Below are positions 22,185-33,929 of a DNA stretch of 64,000 nucleotides, in pieces. The notes under the pieces are model-generated. The model was not told where the DNA came from. It was given only the letters and a program-made list of their open reading frames with translations, and ran no database searches. The translations under genes and the position numbers were made by a program. The stretch is taken from the NCBI GenBank assembly GCA_021234155.1, contig JAJEKV010000015.1, positions 5,839,194-5,903,193 on the forward strand, written 5' to 3'. Position 1 is the first letter of the stretch, and every line of letters starts with the position of its first letter. This DNA comes from Isoetes taiwanensis. Lineage: Eukaryota; Streptophyta; Lycopodiopsida; Isoetales; Isoetaceae.

Positions 22185-24325
22185 TCCCATGGAGCTCCAA
22201 GAAGAGCTAGCCAAAATCAAGATTCCACTTAGTCTCTCCACTATACTTAAGCTATGTCATCCACTCAAGGAACAGTTGCCATTGCCCACAGTTCTTGTCG
22301 GCGCGGTCGCCACTTCTACACCACAGTTCACGCTACTGTTGGAAATCAACAAATTAATCATGTGCAGATTGATGGAAGTAGTGCTGTCAATCTCATCACA
22401 GAGACAATTGGGCATAACTCAACTCTATCATGCTCCTTATGATATCAAGCTTGCCAATTACCACATCACGTGATCTCAAGGCATCACTCCTATTTTTCAT
22501 ATTAGTATTGGTAATTTTAAATTCCCCTTGGAATTGGAAAGCTGGAGAGGATCTCGGTGATTATGAAATGCTGGTCGGACGACCTTTTCTCCGCCAGGCC
22601 AAAAGCATTCATTACTGGGCTAATGATCAAAGTGAGCCCTATTGTTATTGCTCTCAAGCATAATGGCAAAATATGTGTTTGCATGGATTACAGAAAGCTC
22701 AATACGGCCATGGAACGAGATCATTTTCCGCTACCCTTCACAGATCAAGTTCTTGAAGAAGTAGCAGGCCATGAGATGTACTCCATCATGGATGGCTTCT
22801 CTGGCTACAATCAAATTTCTATTAAAGCTGAAGATCAATTGAAAACCACCTTCACCACGCCATGGGGCAGTTTTGCCTACAAAGTGGTGCCTTTTGAATT
22901 GTCCAACTTGCCTTCTACTTTTCAATGCATTATGCTTTCTGTCTTTCAGGATTACATGAAAGAAAATGCTTTTCTGCAAGTCTTCCAATATGACTTTTCT
23001 GCGATCATCTCGACAAATTAGAGTTAATTTTTCAAAAATGTGATGAATTTGGTATTATTTTGAATCCAGAGAAGTGCACATTTTGTGTCAATTCGGGTGT
23101 TCTTCTTGGCCACGTTGTCAGTAAAGATGGCATCACAATGGATCCTGCAAAAATCAGTTGCGTGCTCAAAGCTCAAGCACCTTCAAACATCAAGGAAACC
23201 CGCTCATTCCTTAGTAAGGTAAATTATTATGCAATCTTCATTCCTAGACTAGCTGCCATTGCGGATCCCATCCATAAACTCACGGGTGACAAATCCTCTT
23301 GGGCTTGGAATCCCCAGACAGATGCAGCATTTCAAAAATTAAAGGCTCTGCTCACTCAAGCTCATGTTCTTGTTCCACTTCAATGGGACAAAGCATTTCA
23401 TGTCCATGTTGATGTCTCGGCTTTTGCCATTCGTATTGTTCTTTCTCAGGAATATGTTCTCATACTGACAAACACATTAGGTATGTAAGCAAGAAACTCA
23501 ACCCTGTCGAGAAAAATTATTCTGCCACGGAGCGTGAGGCCCTGGAACTCATCTTTTGGGTACAACGGTTCTGTCACTATTTATTGGATAGCAAAATCAA
23601 GTTCTTTGTTGACCATCAAGCTCTGCTCTATCTGATCAAGAAAACCACGCCCACTGGACGCATTGCCCATTGGGTACTGCTTCTTCAAGAATTTGCTCCC
23701 TTTGAAATCATTCATAAGGCAGGCAAGTCTCATGTCGTGCCTGATTATCTTTCGCGCATCCACACGGATGACCCATCCACGGGTGTTTCTGATACTTTTC
23801 CAGATGCTCAACTCTTCTTGGTCACGGCCAAGCCTCATTGATTTCACGACTATCAACAATATCTTCTCTCTGGTGCATTACCGTCAGAAGACCCCACGCT
23901 CTCTCCTGAGAAGCTCCGGTCACGCCATCAGCAGTTCCTCCATGAAGTCCATGACTATACCATGGTCGATGGACGTCTTTATAAGCGTGGCAAGGATATG
24001 GTTTTGTGCATGTGTGTTCTTCCTCACGAAGTCCCGGAGATCGTTCGCCAAGCCCATGAAGGCCTTGGCGGAGGACATTTTAGTGGTGATAACACGGCAC
24101 AGAAAATCCTTCTAGCTAGCTGTTTCTTGCCCACGCTATTCAAAGACGCCCACGCTCATGCGCGCAACTGTGATGTCTGTCAGCGCGGGGGACGACCCAT
24201 GGCTAGTGACGCTCTACCCTTAACTCCCATTGCCACGCTGTTTCCCTTCATCAAATGGGGAATGGATTTTATTGGGCCCATGGATCCACCTGCGCGACAC
24301 TCCCATGTAATCCATTGGGTTCAAT
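22185..24325 (+). pseudogene. Ty3/gypsy pol fragment: protease to integrase N terminus
   Basis: Plus-strand frames encode, in order: a protease-like segment (QIDGSSAVNLI, 22360-22400, then YEMLVGRPFLRQA near 22562); RT (KICVCMDYRKLN, FPLPFTDQVLEEVAG, MDGFSGYNQISIKAEDQ, 22660-22990); the RT/RNase H connection (NPEKCTFCVNSGVLLGHVVS, FIPRLAAIADPIHKLTG, 23060-23450); RNase H (FFVDHQALLYLI, PDYLSRIH, 23584-23770); and the zinc-binding part of integrase (AHEGLGGGHF, CDVCQRGG), ending at GMDFIGPMDPP near 24290. The polymerase YxDD site is damaged (FQYDF) and frameshifts separate the blocks. The protease-RT linker is missing, so an internal deletion occurred. The integrase core is cut off at about 24310. 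No LTR is visible on either side. Confidence 0.9.
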
Positions 24326-24329
24326 AATG

Positions 24330-27300
24330 AACACATTTTAGTTTCAGACAATATAATGACTCAAGTCTAATCATAAATATTTGCTTCAAAGACAATCATG
24401 CTGCAACATCTGCCACTGGCATAGACACTTCCATTACATTCATGGCCCTTTCTATATGAAATTGTATGGAACCGAACCCTAGGCTTGAGTTTTGCATTCA
24501 GCATTATGACCTGATGTGCTCTCTTCCTGCTGGTTAAATTGCTCCAAAGGCTAAGGTATTTTCTGAGAAGCATGAGAACTTGATGGTCGAAGTAATTTTC
24601 TGGGTTTTTTTTGAAATTGGAGAATCTAACGAAGAGGACTTTGCCATAAACTGACGGATTTTAAAGAAGCAAAATCCATCATTGTTAGGTTGCTATTTCT
24701 AAGCATATCTCTTTTCCAACACTGTAGTTGAACTAAAAGCAAAGGGCAAAATCATTTTTTCTCCTCTATCTTGTTTGCCTGATTAATAGCAAAAATCTAC
24801 ACTACAAATCCAGCAGATTATGCAACATACCTAATATGGTTGAAAGGAGATGATGCTTACCTGAATCGGATGCTCAAAATCTCATACCCAAATCGTTGTT
24901 GATGTCTGGTTTTGCCTGGAATCAAAACATTGAGAGGCATCTGCCAAAGAGCTATTCAGCATAAGTGGAGTCCCATTGACTTTGTAAACCCAAAGATAGA
25001 ATAGATCTAGACCAAGATAGGAGGCCTGAAACCATCAAAGTATCTAGTACTCAAGCATAACTAATATGAGGTAATAGCACATTAAAATCCACGATTGACC
25101 TCCGCTGAATCACCTAGGGTACAAAAAATGCCCTGTAAGTTGAAAAAAATCTGATAGGAAAAGACATAGTTTAGTGTAAAACCCAGTATGCTTGTATCTC
25201 ATTACATGCGTATCCTGGTACAGGTATGGGCACCGGGCAACTAGGACGACCTGAATTTAATTCTTGCGAATAGTCTTGAACACTAAATCAAAGGGCAAAA
25301 AAATGCGGTTTGATACCTTCATTGGCGCTAAGAACCAGATCTTCAACTTGGCAAAAATAGCCACAACCTGAAGAAACAGCCTGCAGGTCCTTGAAAAAGA
25401 GCAAAGGTCTAGAGTCGATGCCAAGAATTTGCCAAGATTGATGGGGCCAAAGCACTAGTAAATCTAAAACTTTCAAAGGATTCTTCATCTAAATTTAGCA
25501 GCATTGCAGGACATAGGTTGTTCTCTAATTTCTAAGATCTTCCCTCAGTTGGAATCAGTGCCTCTTCAGCAGTACAATAGCACCTCTTCAGTCATTAATC
25601 TACTTTTTGGATGGAAGGTCATTTAAAAGGCCTAAACTCTATGCCAATGTTATGTGAAGACTATTTCAGCAGGTCCAAACCATGAACAGACATGGTACCT
25701 CACAGATCTATAGTAGCTACATAAAGTCTGTACATAAAATCTCTCGCCACATTTTATGTTATCTAGAAAACGTTTGTCATCAAATCCTATATCTTCAATC
25801 TATTCGGTGAAGTTGGCCATTGCCTCTTACTCATAGGAACATCGAATCTAACAATATCACTATGTTGTGAAACGCACATACTAGTACCAAAGTGAGCTAT
25901 TCAATTATGGTATCAAGAATTGTGATTATGTTGTTGAGAAGCCTTGGTCATTTCTTGTACACACATTTCACAAGGGTGTTTGGAGCAGCATTGTGCCATG
26001 TCAAAAATTGATCCGGGCACTATGTATCTTCTATCATATGTATTTGTGGCAAAAATCTAAAATGATCTTGATCTTTCTATATCAATTAAGAGTCCTCCTA
26101 TAGTAATTACCATATCATCATAAAGCCTCTTTTTAAATAGAATCTGCCTTTAATTCAATTTCTACTGCAGAACTTCAAAAGAGGGGTTTACCATGACGGT
26201 CTTCCAAACCAAAAAATAGCATAAGACCTTCATTTTTCTTAGTGGTAAAACTGGAAAGTAGGTTAACGACCACCAACTTCTTGACACACACTTCATTTTG
26301 TTTTCTTCCTTCAAAATAATCTTCTTATTGTACATGTTCTTGTTACTATTCAAAGAGTTTTCCTAGCGAAGTATGTACTTAAAAGCTGGCTTTTATGAGT
26401 AGGTGCAACCAGAGTGATGAATAACTACTTTTGCAGCATAGGTTCCTGCTCTGATGGATTCAGTAATTCCTTGCTCATGAACAAACTTCCAACAAATGCA
26501 TTGCCTGCAACACTAACAAATTCATCTTTTACTCATATAAAAGCTACCATTTGTATCAAAAATCTTTTCTTTTGCAAAGGCAAACAACGGGATATTTGGT
26601 AATCTGATGAAATTGAATATTATTAGTGAAGCAAGTGGAACAATGTAAATTTTCTCAGCTTCACAATAGTTCAGATGCAGTTAAAAGGCGTTATTGTATG
26701 AGAGATCAATAATAACAATGAAGTCATATAAGCAAAAATTTAAAAGTAGCTAAATCTTCAGGCAATAGTAGTAAAATTAGCTCCAAGGTAACATTTCAGT
26801 GTCTTCCATTTGTGCCCCATTGAAAAGCTGAAAGTCCCAGTACAATTTCCTTAATATTTTCTTTCTGAAAGAAGCAATAGGACAGACCTGCTACTGGCTC
26901 CTGGCAAAACAATAATTTGCTTATCTAGTAGAATTTTTGCAATAGCACAGATCTGCTACTGGCTCCTGGCTTAGCAATAATTTGCTTAGCAGAATTCTTG
27001 TAACATGGAGCCTTTCCAGTCTATAGCCCAACCTTGGCCATATGCAAATGATCTAGCCACACTCTCATTTCCAAACAGAAAATCAAAGAGATGTCTCCGT
27101 ATTATCTCTAATAAAATCCTCTCAAACTCTGAAACTAAAGTAACATCAATAGTGGCACTTACAAATTCCAAAAACATAGGCTTCCTATCAATAGGAGCAG
27201 CCAAAGTTCATAAAAAAACTAAAACAATCAATACGTTAACTTACAAGATAAATGAAAAACAATGGTCCAAGCAATCAACTATGTACAACTAAAATATTTT

Positions 27301-27840
27301 GGGTTCATGCTAATCCAACTGAGAAGCAGTATAAAATGAATATCAGAGAAACTGCAATTTCTGCTTACCTTTCCCGTGTCAACAGCAAGCTGTGCTATTA
27401 AGATTAAAATTACATACTCAAGTGATGATGTTAAGGAAAAGCCAGCAATGTCGGAGACTTTTCGAGTCCTGCCTCTCCTCAGCTCAGCAACCCGGAAACA
27501 AACGTGACAAAGGGGAAAAAGGAAAACAAATTGGCTTCATCCAAGAGTGAATAAAATCATGGACTCCAAAACTTAGACAAACACTAGGAAAATCATGGAT
27601 GAAGAGAAGCTACGGGAAATGAAAGATGGGAAGGAAATAGGAACAAGAGAATGAAAGGGGCAGACATGCAGATGAGAGTTATGGTGACGGTTCCCAATAG
27701 TCTAATCTGGTTCGCTTATTTTCTCAATTGTCTATTTTCGTAGATTAAGATCTAATGACAATATAATTTTTAGGACACGTGGATAGCCTAGGCTTTCAGA
27801 TAAGATGGCAACCGTGGTTGGGCTGTTGCGCTAAAAATAG
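24330..27840. other. 3.5 kb without recognisable genes
   Basis: Many short ORFs (up to 95 codons) occur on both strands and none carries a motif I know. The minus-strand ORF 26986-27204 overlaps a plus-strand ORF of similar length and neither is convincing. A 65-bp tandem duplication is at 26874-27000. Stretches such as 27400-27700 could be untranslated exons or introns of an unseen gene, but there is no coding evidence. Confidence 0.4.
26874..27000. repeat. 65-bp tandem duplication
   Basis: Two adjacent imperfect copies starting GCAATAG at 26874 and 26939, both containing CTGCTACTGGCTCCTGGC and AATAATTTGCTTA. Confidence 0.8.
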
Positions 27841-28160
27841 TAACTTTTTGCTAAATGTTCTAGAATATTGTGGGGTCAATTAATGAGCTTTATGAAAAGT
27901 ATGTAGTTAATAGTATTTTGAAAAAAGTTGCCAAGAATAGAAGTATTTGAAATACGTCAACTTAAAATTGTAAGTAATGATTATTTTAAGAAGTTGTTAA
28001 ACTAAGAATGGTGTAATGCCCCTCCCCTTGCGATAATTTAGCCAATCATAACCGTGGAAGGCGCCATGCTTGTGCAATGGACGGTTGAGATGCAATAGTG
28101 AGTGATGACTCTCCCCTCCCCTCCACGATATTTTAGATGATCCTAACCGTGGAAGGCACC
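27841..28160. repeat. Left part of degenerate repeat block
   Basis: The segment 27841-28020 (CTAAATGTTCTAGAATATTG..., CGTCAACTTAAAA..., TGGTGTAATGCCCC) recurs at about 44990-45185 in the same orientation with substitutions. It marks this side of the same repeat family that continues beyond the nested insertions at 43794-45190. Confidence 0.7.
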
Positions 28161-28325
28161 ACGTTTGTGCAATGGATGATTGAGATGCAATGATGCGTGG
28201 TGACTTTGATGTGACACGTTTGTGCAATGGATGATTGAGATGCAATGATGAGTGGTGACTTTGATGTGACAAGTTTGTGCAATGGATGATTGAGATGCAA
28301 TGATGAGTGGTGACTTTGATGTGAT
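28161..28325. repeat. 55-bp minisatellite, three units
   Basis: Three nearly identical units start at 28161, 28216 and 28271, each with TTTGTGCAATGGATGATTGA and GTGGTGACTTTGATGTGA. More diverged relatives (TTGTGCAATGGACGGTTGAG) lie just upstream at about 28070. Confidence 0.9.
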
Positions 28326-28464
28326 ATATGCTAAACTATGGATGGTGTAATTCTAACATTAGAAACCTTGCTAATCATCAACTACGAAGGAAACTCGATA
28401 GCCATGGTGCATCGAGTTTCAGATGTGGAGGCCTTTTCACCCAAAAAGTAATTTTTGTTGTTGT

Positions 28465-28530
28465 GTGAGGGATTTGAACCCTGGTCTGTGCCACCCAAAC
28501 CCCCCATACTTACCAGTAGACCAGGCATTT
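28465..28530 (-). other. tRNA-like/SINE-like Pol III promoter boxes
   Basis: Read on the minus strand, TGGTCTACTGG (28523-28513) matches the tRNA A-box consensus except at one position, and GGTTCAAATCC (28480-28470) matches the B box exactly. Their spacing is close to that in a tRNA gene. A full cloverleaf is not evident, so this is a tRNA-derived (SINE-like) sequence or a degenerate tRNA. A similar box lies at 52333-52343, and both sit about 115 bp upstream of an HSE/TATA pair. Confidence 0.45.
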
Positions 28531-28582
28531 ATTTGTTAAAATAATTGGAAGTTTAAACTCAGGTAAGGGTGAGGTCTAATCA

Positions 28583-28740
28583 ATTCTAGAAAATTCTAAA
28601 ATGTTCTATATGCACAAATATCCCACATGCATTCATGCAGAAAATGGGCGATTTTTTCACTACATAAAGGGGCCTTCAACATAAAGATGGACATTCTGGT
28701 TCAACGCCAGTCTTAAGCCTTCTAAATGCTCATGCATAAG
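28583..28740 (+). promoter_or_regulatory. LTR-like promoter fragment with HSE-like motif
   Basis: ATTCTAGAAAATTCT at 28583-28597 is three perfect alternating heat-shock-element pentamers, with a further GTTCT in register at 28603-28607. A TATA-like TACATAAA at 28661 lies 54 bp further on. The stretch matches 52447-52590 (shared CATATATCCC-like start, ACATGCATTCATGCAGAAAA, GGTTCAACGCCAGTCTT versus AGTTCAACACTAGTCTT). There it precedes a gypsy gag region, so this is probably a fragment of the same LTR family. No coding region follows here. Confidence 0.5.
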
Positions 28741-28796
28741 CCTCCAATCTAAGAATAGAAAGTTTTTTTGAAAATTTGCAAAGAATCAAAATAGAA

Positions 28797-28812
28797 TTTT
28801 CTAGAATATTCT
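28797..28812. repeat. Left target-site duplication of the LINE
   Basis: TTTTCTAGAATATTCT. The partner at 43778-43793 is TTTTCTAGAACATTCT, identical at 15 of 16 positions. Confidence 0.85.
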
Positions 28813-28837
28813 CTCTTTTTTTTTTATTAAAGGCTAT

Positions 28838-31322
28838 TGCTGCCATGCTATGGCAGCATGTAAGAGCCAAGCATATATTAGTACTAATCCTATCAGTTTG
28901 GTTCAATTTGCAAGATATTAGGAGAATGCTTCACTAGCATACACTCAAGTTTGAAGAGCAAAGGAAGGACAATTGACTCAAGTCACTCAAGAGATGCAAA
29001 AGGTCAAACAAGCATAGGAAGTGTAGAGAAGAAGAGAAAGAAGACCCCTTGAAGAGCATTCCATGGTATGTAATCATTTATGAGCTTGGCATCTTTGGCA
29101 TTTTTTTGATTTCCATCCTCATCCACTCCACCATCCCAAATAGCATTGAATCTTGACTCCTTCCTCATACACCTCCCAAAGTCAAACTTGACCTTGAAAG
29201 TTCTTTCTAGTCAGAATACACCTTCATAAAACACCCACTTGCTTCATCATCCACTAGTTCAAGAGAGACTTGACTTAGTCATAACTTTGCTTATGAAGTC
29301 AACATTCCATGCAACTTGAGCAAAATGTAGAGAGGCTTGCAAAATCCCTAAGGGAAATGCTAAAAATTCAAATATGCCTCAAAGATGCTTCAAAGATGCT
29401 CCACAAAATTTTTGGCTTCCTAATGAGCACTAGATGTGCCAAGTCCCCCTACACCTTACTACACACATCACACCCATCACCATTTCATCCTTTTCATCTC
29501 AAACTCTCATTCAAATCAAAATTCATTTCAAAATATCATTGTTGCCATATCACTTTTGACACCTCATCATTCACACACATCATCTCCACATCATTCTAAA
29601 ATTTTGACTAGAGAGAATTTTCAAATTCGAGTGGGCTGACACGTCATCATTCCCATTGGCCATGTCATACTATCTAGCCATGCCATGTGTTTCAAATGCC
29701 ACTTCATCCACTCCCCAAATTTTTTCCAAACTCCAAAGAGCTCTATGGTGAAAAAAGACCCCAGAATATTATAGGGCACAAAAAGAGATTTCCCTAGAAA
29801 AAAAAAAAGAATTTTGAGAAAAGGCCTTATTTTAGGCATGGTATATGTGTTCTAGGGAATCGTGCCATAGGGTGTAAGGGGTGCAAAAATTTTTCCTATC
29901 TACCCCCTTAGCCTAATTTCTCTTCCAAGCCAATTCCCCACGCCGCGTGGAGCATCCCAGGCGTGTGGGGGAGGTGGACCAATCCCACGTGGACGCGCGC
30001 AATAATAAGAAGAAATCAATTTTTGGGCCTTATATACTTTTGTCCGCTAAATTGAATTGGGCTGTGGGATATTTCTCTTGAAGCTGCCGAAACCTAAACC
30101 ACGGAAAATGCCAAGATCCGTCAGAGGCGACCTAACAAACCATTAATTCAGCACCTAAACCCCGAATCATTATGATTAATGTCATGAATGCTTAGTGCGG
30201 GCTAAAAGACAGAAGAATTGAAAGAAATGATGAAGATTTCAACGGAACAGTACATTCTACAAAAGGGGATTTTTCGCACAGAAGAGTTTCGAGGGCTTGA
30301 AGGCAAAGAAGATTTTTTGGCTTTGAAGAAGGACCGGCTTGACAACCTTGAGCTTGATCCTGACCTCCTATGTTTACCTTTGATCCGGATTATTGACTTA
30401 ATTCTCCGGATTTTTTATGTGCACCTATTTGATCCTGTGCCCAAGACCCCGAGCTTGGGATGTTATATTGTATCTTCTGAGTGACTGATTCAATTGAAAA
30501 TCCGACCTTTGCAGCAGTTTGTTTGAGTTGCTTTGTGATCTTTTCAAAAAAGCAAAAATTATCATAGCTTTATTGTCATAGCGTGAGTATCTAGTGCCCG
30601 TGCACATTGCTAGCTGTGTTTTGTCTACCTGTATCACAAACCCTTAGAAAGTGCAAAAGCCAAATCCTGCATTGCAATGGAAAGTTGGCATTGTTAGAAC
30701 ATAAGGTATTGCACAAAGGTGTGGAGCATGGGAGAGCCATTTGTTAGAACTTCAATCTGTCAAACAAAGTATGTGGAAGTAAACAACATTAGATACACGT
30801 CTGATTGACCCTTACAAAACATTATCTTTCAAGAACATTTTCTTCTTACGGTCTTAGGCTAAGAATTATCAAAAAAAAAAAATTGGATCCTTTACGGTCG
30901 AGGAAAGAATAGTTATTTTGGTGTGCAGACAAATCTGGGAAAGATAGAGTTGATAGTCCCAAAAAATTCATCACCAATATCGAGTTCCAAATATCAGCTC
31001 TCTGTCAGGGATATTGACCAAAAATTGACTGGGTCAGTGATTTGAATCTCGCCCACCTAGCCTACTCTGACCTCATTGAGCTTTTGCAGTCTGTTAGTGA
31101 CAAGTGTTGAGAACATCAAGGAGTGGTATCCACACCCATAGCCCCATAGATCACATTCTGCAAGAGATTTTGTGAGGCAGACTTTTTTCTCTTCAGGGAA
31201 ACACACTCCTAGTGATCTTTTGTGATTCTTTCTGGAACTTTTGCACTCAGAGTGGTTGCCTTAAGCAACCTGGAGGTTCTAAACCACTGAGGTTGAAGGT
31301 TTTGCCAGGAATACCTTCAACA
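28838..31322 (+). repeat. Left LTR
   Basis: A 2485-bp LTR. It carries a G-box CCACGTGG at 29985-29992 and a TATA-like TTATATAC at 30030, 38 bp apart, which would fit the U3 promoter. A 96-codon ORF at 29309-29599 also occurs in the right LTR, but that only reflects LTR duplication. Confidence 0.93.
29985..30037 (+). promoter_or_regulatory. G-box and TATA of left LTR
   Basis: CCACGTGG followed 38 bp later by TTATATAC. The same pair is kept in the right LTR (38492-38499 and about 38540). The G-box is a known plant bZIP/bHLH site; use by this element is inference. Confidence 0.5.
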
Positions 31323-31479
31323 TTTTGGAGGTTCTACCGAGATCATCTTCCGGAATCCGGACTCATGGCACCAAGAAGAGTTAATGAGACATCCGAGCCC
31401 ACTTGAGACATAGGATAATCGGGAAGCTACTGCTACACCCATCTGTCACCATACAAGCAAGCTGCAGGCATGCCTTATC

Positions 31480-32530
31480 AATACTTCGAAGTTAAATGTG
31501 CCTACTCCAGGTCGCTGTTTTTTGATCCGAGCATGAATGCCAACAATTTCCTCAAGACCTTTGAAGAATACTATCAAGAATATGGTCACAAAAAAAATGT
31601 AAGTTTTCGAGTTTAAGAAATGTTTCAAGAATGATGAGGTAAGGGCTTGGTTAGAATATGTTATAGGTTTAGGCACCAATTCTTGGGAAGAACTGGTAAA
31701 AAAGTTTCTAGCAAGGTTTGGAAGAGTCTTGGACCCTCAAGATTTAATATTTGAGTTGCAAACTTTTCGCATCAAACATGGTGAAAGTGTGCGCGCAGTA
31801 TGTCGAAAAGATTCAATCACTATCTTGTCAAATGCCAAATCAATCATGTTCCTAACCATACATTGCATCTAGTGGCTTCTTTTATCGGGGATTGAGCAGT
31901 GCAGACCAAGAAATACGTAAAGCTTTTGAAGATTCAAAAACAGGAGGGATTTGATACAATACACAAGGCTTTCACCAAAGCTACTGAAATTGCTGATATG
32001 ATATCATACTTACCAGATGAAATGCACTCACCAAGTGATCCTTTTTTTCCAGATTGTGAGCAGGAGTGTATGGGATCAGCACCTGTACCTGTCTATGCTA
32101 TCCAAAAGGAAAAGAAAAAGGTTAAGATGGAAGATGATGAGGCTCCTGCAGCAGATGTAAGAGCAGAGATCACCAAGGTATCTGAGGCATTGGTTGAGGT
32201 AACTAAACAACTGCAAGACTTGAAGAACTCAAAATTTGAAAAGAAAACTTACCCCCATGTGTGCCTTTGCTTTTAGAGATACTCATTCTTCTGATTATTG
32301 CTGGTATAGGCCATGCACTAAGTGTGGAAAAAGAGGTCATTTTGGTAAAGAATGCCCTGTGTGTGAATTTTGTAAGGCTGTAGGACATTACGAGGATAGA
32401 TGCAGTGTCAAAGAATATTTTGCCAGACAAGAAAAATCTAAAATTGGTGAACCAAGTGCATCTATAAGGTTTGTGCGAGGGAAGTTGAAGAGCAAGAGGA
32501 GATTATGGCATCCACACCGGAGGTAAGGAT
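31480..32530 (+). pseudogene. gag remnant with two CCHC zinc knuckles
   Basis: The nucleocapsid part is clear: CTKCGKRGHFGKEC and CEFCKAVGHYEDRC, two CCHC knuckles encoded at about 32310-32402. Upstream, a 125-codon frame (31899-32276) has a charged coiled-coil-like segment (KEKKKVKMEDDEAPAADV...EALVEVTKQLQDLK). Still further upstream, the capsid-like part is split by stops in several frames (the MQTKKYVK frame replaces DQEIRKAF-type reading). Gag would package the element's RNA into virus-like particles; this one is not intact. Confidence 0.75.
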
Positions 32531-32599
32531 GAATAATGCCAAAGAGAAAGAACCAAAGACTGAAGAAGTTGAGATTTTGAAACATAAAAAGTCGAAAAG

Positions 32600-33310
32600 C
32601 AAGCGTTGGTCGTGCCTCCTCCTCCTGCTCAAAAATTTGTCAAGAAGGAAAAAGACTGTGAGGATTTTGAATATTTATTGAAGAATTCTAAAATCTGTGT
32701 AGATTTGCTGACCCTGCTCAAGATAGCCCCTTCTTACAGAAGAAAGGTGCTCAATCTTACTAAGGAAGATGAGTTTGCCCTGACAAATCACATTGATGAG
32801 CACATGCTCACCCGGGAAGATAGTGATCCCGGAGCTTTCACCGTGTTGCTAAAATGGAAGGGAAAATATTAACCAAAAGTTACGCTAGATGGAGGATCAC
32901 CCTTGAACGTGATGTCACACCATGTCATGAGGCTGTGTGTGGTCTAGAAGTAGACAAGAAGGCTCCAATGATCTTGAAATCTTTCTCTAATTCTAAAATC
33001 AATCCCTTTGGGAATAGTTAGCAATGTGCCTATTGATGTTGAAGGAATAATGGTTGCGACTAACTTTGTGGTGGTTGCTTTTGAAGGAATAGGGGACAAA
33101 TCAGATATTTATGACTTACTTTTGGGCAGAAGGTGGCTTTCTACAGTAGATGCTAGGCCTGTGTGGTCAAAAGGAGAATGTACCATCTCAAATGGCAAGA
33201 AAAAGGTAACATTGTATAATAAGATAGGAGAGTTTGAAAGCATGAATTTCATTGAAGAAGAAATGTTGATATCACATCCATGTGGAGAATTTGAACTGGA
33301 TATCTGATGA
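32600..33310 (+). pseudogene. Protease region of the gypsy element
   Basis: A frame at 32606-32872 (LLKNSKICVDLLTLLKIAPSYRRK, ALTNHIDEHMLTRED) is followed by LDGGSPLNVMS near 32886. That is the D-G-G form of the aspartic-protease active site seen in Tat/Athila elements. A shifted frame at 33008-33307 then has DLLLGRRWLSTV, the conserved protease C-terminal segment. At least one frameshift and two stops intervene. Confidence 0.75.
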
Positions 33311-33349
33311 GAGTTGGAGTCTAGCATAAAAATCTCAAAGGAGTTGGCT

Positions 33350-33790
33350 TCAAACCAGGTTGAGCAATTTTGCTTATTTATGGTTTGATGGTGGTGTTTC
33401 CAAAAGGCTTAATGTGGCATCTTCTGCTGCTATTCTCAAGGACGCCTCAAACAGGTTGCTGGCTAAAGTAGGAAGAATTCATCCTAATGTCACTTCTAAT
33501 ATGGCAGAATATAAGGCATTGATTGCAGGTCTTCAAGAGGCAAAAAATCTAAACATCAGGAATGTGATCATCTTTGGAGACTCTCGGCTTCGTCTGCAGC
33601 AGCAAATATCGGGAGAATATCAGGCCAAGAATGAGGACATGTTGCAGCTCAAAAGTCAAGCCATCTTTGAAACCGAAGGATTTTGATACACAGGAACTCG
33701 CCATGTTCCAAGGGAGCGAATGGTGAAGCAGAACTTCGTTGTGAAGTGTGCTTTTGGAACATTTGGTGAGGGAGCAATTCAAGAGGAGGA
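33350..33790 (+). pseudogene. Extra RNase H (type I, RVT_3-like) upstream of RT
   Basis: The frame at 33360-33686 reads as a type I RNase H: WFDGGVSK (first catalytic Asp), SNMAEYKALIAGLQEA (catalytic Glu) and IFGDSRL (third acidic residue), then QISGEYQAKN. A HVPRER segment in the next part (33700-33720) corresponds to the C-terminal His motif. It lies between the protease and the RT. In described plant Tat elements the second RNase H sits after the normal RNase H, before integrase, so this position is unusual. The gypsy-type RNase H also persists downstream of the RT (about 34960-35130). The frame is open over the three acidic sites, then shifts. Confidence 0.75.
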
Positions 33791-33929
33791 ACTTGAGAGA
33801 AGAGATGCGCAACAGCTATACCCCATCCGGTAATCAATGCAAGTGAAGACAAGCGGGTAAGGGAAGTCAAGGTCAATAAGAAGGGTCTAGATAGGGTGTT
33901 ATATGTTGGAGATTTGTTCGAGAGAAGAG

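Noticed and set aside
28465-28530. Functional tRNA gene on the minus strand
   Set aside because: A and B boxes are good but acceptor and anticodon stems do not pair convincingly; kept only as a tRNA-like sequence.
29309-29599. 96-codon ORF identical at 37815-38105
   Set aside because: Both copies lie inside the two LTRs; identity follows from LTR duplication and the sequence has no motif, so it is not evidence for a gene.
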